DNA of 7,510 bases from UBA877 sp035506155. Its GTDB lineage: Bacteria > Chloroflexota > Anaerolineae > Anaerolineales > Villigracilaceae. The notes under the pieces were generated by a model, which saw nothing but the letters and a program-made list of their open reading frames with translations, did not search any database and had not been told where the DNA came from. Shown here one piece after another: positions 5,057 through 7,510 of this stretch. The stretch lies in contig DATJPX010000093.1 of NCBI GenBank assembly GCA_035506155.1, forward strand, positions 1-7,510, in the 5' to 3' direction. How positions within the stretch are numbered: the first letter of the stretch is position 1; each line of letters starts with the position of its first letter. The position numbers were made by a program, and so were the translations under genes.

Positions 5057-6268
5057 ATGAACAAGAAGCCCTCCCTACCGCTCCGGAATCTCGAACGAGA
5101 TTCGATGCTGCTCTTCTGGTTCGCCATGACGCTGATGCTGGCGATGTTCCTCTGGTCGTTCTTCCTGAACCGGACCCTCCTTCGCCCAGGCACCTTCGTC
5201 CTTTTCAGCGTGCTCTTTACCGTGCATATCCTCCTGCATTGGAGGGTCAATTGGGTGGAAAAACACCGCCGTTGGCTGCCCTGGTACGTGCTCGTCCAGG
5301 GTTTCCTGGCTTTCGAGATTACCTTCCTATCCGGCAACATCGGGATGATCTTCTGCCTGTTCATGGCCTTGATCGGCGAGACGCTGGCGCTCTTCCGCAT
5401 CACCTTCGGCGGGATCCTGGCGACCCTGTTCTTCCTGGGCTTGGCTATGACCAACTTCGTCCTGCTGGCCGGTCTCCAGCAAGCCGGGTGGTTTGCTTTA
5501 GGGACCATCCCGATGACGATCTTCATCGGCATTTATGTGATCCTGTTCAGCCGCCAGGCCGAGGCGAACGCCCGGGCCCGTAAACTGCTGGAGGAGCTCG
5601 AGACGGCCAACCATCAGTTGAGCGAATACGCTGCCCAAGTGGAGGACCTGACCCTGGCGGCCGAGCGCCAGCGCATGGCGCGCGAGCTCCACGATACCCT
5701 GTCGCAGGGCCTGGCCGGGCTGATCCTGCAGCTCGAAGCCGCCGACGCCCACCTGGCCGGCGGACATCCCGATCGCGGCCGGGCTATCCTGCAGCAATCC
5801 ATGGAGAAAGCCCGCGCCACGCTTGCGGAAGCCCGCCAGGCGATCGACGATCTGCGCCGCCCGGCCAGCCCCGACTTGGTCGAAGCGATCCGCCAGGAAG
5901 CCGCGCACTTTTCCACATCGACAGGCATTGCCTGCGAACCGCTCGTCGACCTGGAGCAGTCTATCCCGGAGGCGGTGGCCGAGGCGGCCGGGAGAGCCGT
6001 TGCGGAGGGCCTGACCAACGTTGCCCGGCACGCCCGGGCGCAGAAGGTTGACTTGCGTGTGGCCGGGAAGGAATCCGGGCTGGTGATCGAGATCTGCGAC
6101 GACGGGGTGGGATTCGACCCGGAGGCGATCCAGTCCGGCCACTACGGCCTGCTCGGGATGCGTGAGCGCGTCCGCCTGGCAGGCGGCAGCCTCGACGTCC
6201 GTAGCGCGCCGGGGCAGGGCACCTGCCTGACGGTCCGCTTCCCGCTGGAGGCAGTCGTCTATGAGTGA
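5057..6268 (+). CDS. Sensor histidine kinase, NarL/DesK type (HisKA_3), LnrJ-like
   Basis: The product is 403 residues. Six hydrophobic helices with short loops span about 17-165, leaving no sizeable external domain, which suggests sensing within the membrane. A helical linker (about 167-200) leads to the HisKA_3 domain, with the phospho-accepting His212 in ERQRMARELHDTLSQGL (203-219). The ATPase domain shows an N box around EGLTNVARHAR (317-327), the G1 box DDGVGFD (348-354), the GLLGMRERV motif (364-372) and GQGT (386-389), so it should be active. I chose the ATG at 5057, because the frame extending upstream to 4922 runs through the operator array and promoter. It overlaps the response regulator gene by eight bases. 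Divergent placement beside a three-gene ABC-2 exporter suggests that it controls that exporter. The signal is unknown. Confidence 0.93.
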   Translation: MNKKPSLPLRNLERDSMLLFWFAMTLMLAMFLWSFFLNRTLLRPGTFVLFSVLFTVHILLHWRVNWVEKHRRWLPWYVLVQGFLAFEITFLSGNIGMIFCLFMALIGETLALFRITFGGILATLFFLGLAMTNFVLLAGLQQAGWFALGTIPMTIFIGIYVILFSRQAEANARARKLLEELETANHQLSEYAAQVEDLTLAAERQRMARELHDTLSQGLAGLILQLEAADAHLAGGHPDRGRAILQQSMEKARATLAEARQAIDDLRRPASPDLVEAIRQEAAHFSTSTGIACEPLVDLEQSIPEAVAEAAGRAVAEGLTNVARHARAQKVDLRVAGKESGLVIEICDDGVGFDPEAIQSGHYGLLGMRERVRLAGGSLDVRSAPGQGTCLTVRFPLEAVVYE

Positions 6269-6908
6269 ATCCATCCGCATCCTGGTCGCCGACGACCACC
6301 TGATCATCCGGCAGGGCCTGCGCCTGATCCTCGAGACCCAGGAAGGCTTCGACATGGTGGGGGAGGCCGCCGACGGGGCCGAGGCGGTCCGCTTGTGCGC
6401 CGAGCTGCATCCGCAGGTGGTCCTGATGGACCTGCGCATGCCCGGCATGGACGGCCTGACCGCCATCGAGCAGTTGCGGGTCAAGCAACCGGAGATCGCC
6501 GTGGTCATTCTGACGACCTTCAACGAGGACGACCTGATGATGCGCGGCCTGCGGGCCGGGGCCAAGGGCTACCTGCTCAAAGATACCGACCGCGAGACCC
6601 TCTTCAACACCATCCGGGCGGCCGCCCGCGGCCAGACCCTGCTCAAGCCCGAGATCCTCGCCCGGGTCCTGGCGAACGCCGGGAGTGAGACGCCTTCGGC
6701 CATGGCCGAATCCGAGTTGACCGAACGCGAGTTGGAAGTGCTCCGTGGCGTAGCCCAGGGGGAGCGCAGCAAGGAGATCGCCCTGCGCCTGGGGATCAGC
6801 GAGCGGACGGTCAAGGCGCACCTGGCCAGCATCTACAGCCGTCTGGGGGTGGACTCGCGCGCCGCGGCGATCGCCGTGGCGGCCCAGAAGGGCTTGCTGC
6901 CGAAATGA
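6261..6908 (+). CDS. NarL/FixJ-family response regulator, LnrK-like
   Basis: The product is 215 residues, full length for the family. The receiver domain (about 5-120) has the acidic pair Asp11-Asp12, phospho-acceptor Asp57 (VVLMDLRMPGMDG), Thr85 and Lys107, so it is complete. A GerE/LuxR-type helix-turn-helix domain occupies about 153-210, with LTERELEVLRGVAQG and the recognition segment ISERTVKAHLASIYSRLGV. It starts inside the kinase gene (ATGAGTGA overlap), with GGAGG nine bases before the ATG, and its own stop overlaps the next gene's start. It should be phosphorylated by the kinase upstream and probably binds the tandem GTCCG-N2-CGGAC dyads at 4993-5038, regulating the ABC operon and perhaps its own. 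The pairing is strongly supported by overlap; the DNA target is inferred. Confidence 0.95.
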   Translation: MSESIRILVADDHLIIRQGLRLILETQEGFDMVGEAADGAEAVRLCAELHPQVVLMDLRMPGMDGLTAIEQLRVKQPEIAVVILTTFNEDDLMMRGLRAGAKGYLLKDTDRETLFNTIRAAARGQTLLKPEILARVLANAGSETPSAMAESELTERELEVLRGVAQGERSKEIALRLGISERTVKAHLASIYSRLGVDSRAAAIAVAAQKGLLPK

Positions 6909-7510
6909 ACGGCCGGGAGCGCTTCCTCGAAACGATGCGTTACGGAACCCCCGACCGGGTGCCGTATTTCGAGGAAGGCCTCCGCCCGAACGTGCTGCAG
7001 GCCTGGCGAAAACAAGGCCTGAAGGGGGATCTGGGGAAGCTCTTCCCGCTCGACCAGCGGGAAGAGGTCGATTTGGACGTCACGCCGCATCCCTGGCCGA
7101 GGGAATGGCCGTCCGGCCGGGACGAGTTGAAGGCTTTTGCCCGGCGCTTCGACCCGGACGACCGCTCCCGGCTGCCGGATGGTTGGAAGAAGAACCTGCC
7201 GGGTTGGAAGTCACGTGAGCACGTCCTGATGCTGCGCGTCCATATCGGTTTTTTCGAGTCGCTCGGGGTGGACGGCTGGGACCGGCTGCACAGTCTGATC
7301 GTCCAGCTTCACCGCGACTCCGGCCTGGTCGCGGAGACGATGCGGGTCCAGGGGGAATGTGTGGCGGCCCTGACCGAACGGGTCCTTCAAGAGATCGAGA
7401 TAGATGCGGCAGTCTTCAGCGAGCCGATCGGAGACAACAACGGCCCGTTGATCTCCCCCAAAATGTATAAGGAAGTCGTTCTCTCTAGTTACAGCCCGAT
7501 CTTGGAAGTA
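6905..7510 (+). CDS. Uroporphyrinogen decarboxylase (URO-D) superfamily protein, N-terminal 202 residues
   Basis: An open frame of 202 codons runs from ATG at 6905 to the right edge. The opening NGRERFLETMRYGTPDRVPYF (2-22) is the hallmark start of URO-D-like proteins, which include cobamide- and corrinoid-dependent methyltransferases of the MtaA/MtbA kind. Residues 168-196 (AAVFSEPIGDNNGPLISPKMY...) match the central barrel segment with a conserved Asp and an ISP-x-x-Y motif. The RQAGRY signature of genuine HemE is absent, so a heme-pathway decarboxylase is unlikely; a methyltransferase or an uncharacterised subfamily fits better. The start overlaps the response regulator stop (ATGA), so it belongs to the kinase operon. 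It has no obvious Shine-Dalgarno and probably relies on coupling. The C-terminal half, where metal ligands may lie, is outside the window. Confidence 0.8.
   Translation, partial: MNGRERFLETMRYGTPDRVPYFEEGLRPNVLQAWRKQGLKGDLGKLFPLDQREEVDLDVTPHPWPREWPSGRDELKAFARRFDPDDRSRLPDGWKKNLPGWKSREHVLMLRVHIGFFESLGVDGWDRLHSLIVQLHRDSGLVAETMRVQGECVAALTERVLQEIEIDAAVFSEPIGDNNGPLISPKMYKEVVLSSYSPILEV

Noticed and set aside
3961..5532. A 523-codon open frame on the minus strand
   Set aside because: It overlaps the ATPase gene in another frame and the antisense of the kinase gene, crosses the divergent promoter region, and shows low-complexity Arg/Pro/Gly-rich translation without any recognisable domain.
1..7510. 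CRISPR array, rRNA or tRNA genes
   Set aside because: No regularly spaced direct repeats and no RNA gene signatures were seen on either strand.

Overview
The window is GC-rich bacterial chromosomal DNA with tightly packed genes and overlapping start/stop codons. I lean towards Chloroflexota (Anaerolineae-like). The grounds are the GC-rich composition, a perfect palindromic intergenic repeat whose translation contains the peptide VGATHASPL (a repeat type I associate from memory with Chloroflexota and cyanobacteria), and the mix of gene families. No rRNA or other phylogenetic marker is present, so this assignment is weak.

Region 1 (1-1216, minus strand) looks like the 5' part of a mobile element. 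A 220-residue sigma-70-like protein with a Cys4 cluster at its N-terminus is translationally coupled, through an ATGA overlap, to a gene that runs off the left edge and resembles the N-terminal part of a DDE transposase. In front of the sigma-like gene, an imperfect 16-base inverted repeat would fold the Shine-Dalgarno sequence and GTG start into a stem. This recalls the fold-back that protects IS10 and IS50 from read-through transcription. A sigma-like gene coupled to a transposase under such a leader is the most unusual thing in the window.

Region 2 (1217-1412) is non-coding. It holds an AT-richer stretch that probably contains the element's outer end, and a strong Rho-independent terminator that ends the ABC operon.

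Region 3 (1413-4910, minus strand) is a three-gene ABC-2 exporter operon: ATPase, permease, permease. A perfect 28-bp palindrome lies between the two permease genes.

Region 4 (4911-5056) is a compact divergent control region. It has a promoter for the ABC operon, a promoter for the sensor kinase whose expected start point falls on or next to the kinase ATG (a possible leaderless mRNA), and two perfect plus one degenerate copies of GTCCG-N2-CGGAC, a likely operator array.

Region 5 (5057-7510, plus strand) encodes a NarL/DesK-type sensor kinase with six predicted membrane helices, its response regulator (8-bp overlap), and the first 202 residues of a uroporphyrinogen decarboxylase (URO-D) superfamily protein (ATGA overlap with the regulator).

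Regions 3-5 match the gene set of Bacillus subtilis LnrJK-LnrLMN (YfiJK-YfiLMN), a two-component-controlled ABC-2 exporter for membrane-active compounds. The likely circuit is that the kinase senses membrane disturbance, the regulator binds the GTCCG-N2-CGGAC sites and both divergent operons respond. The attached URO-D-like gene is not part of that known set.
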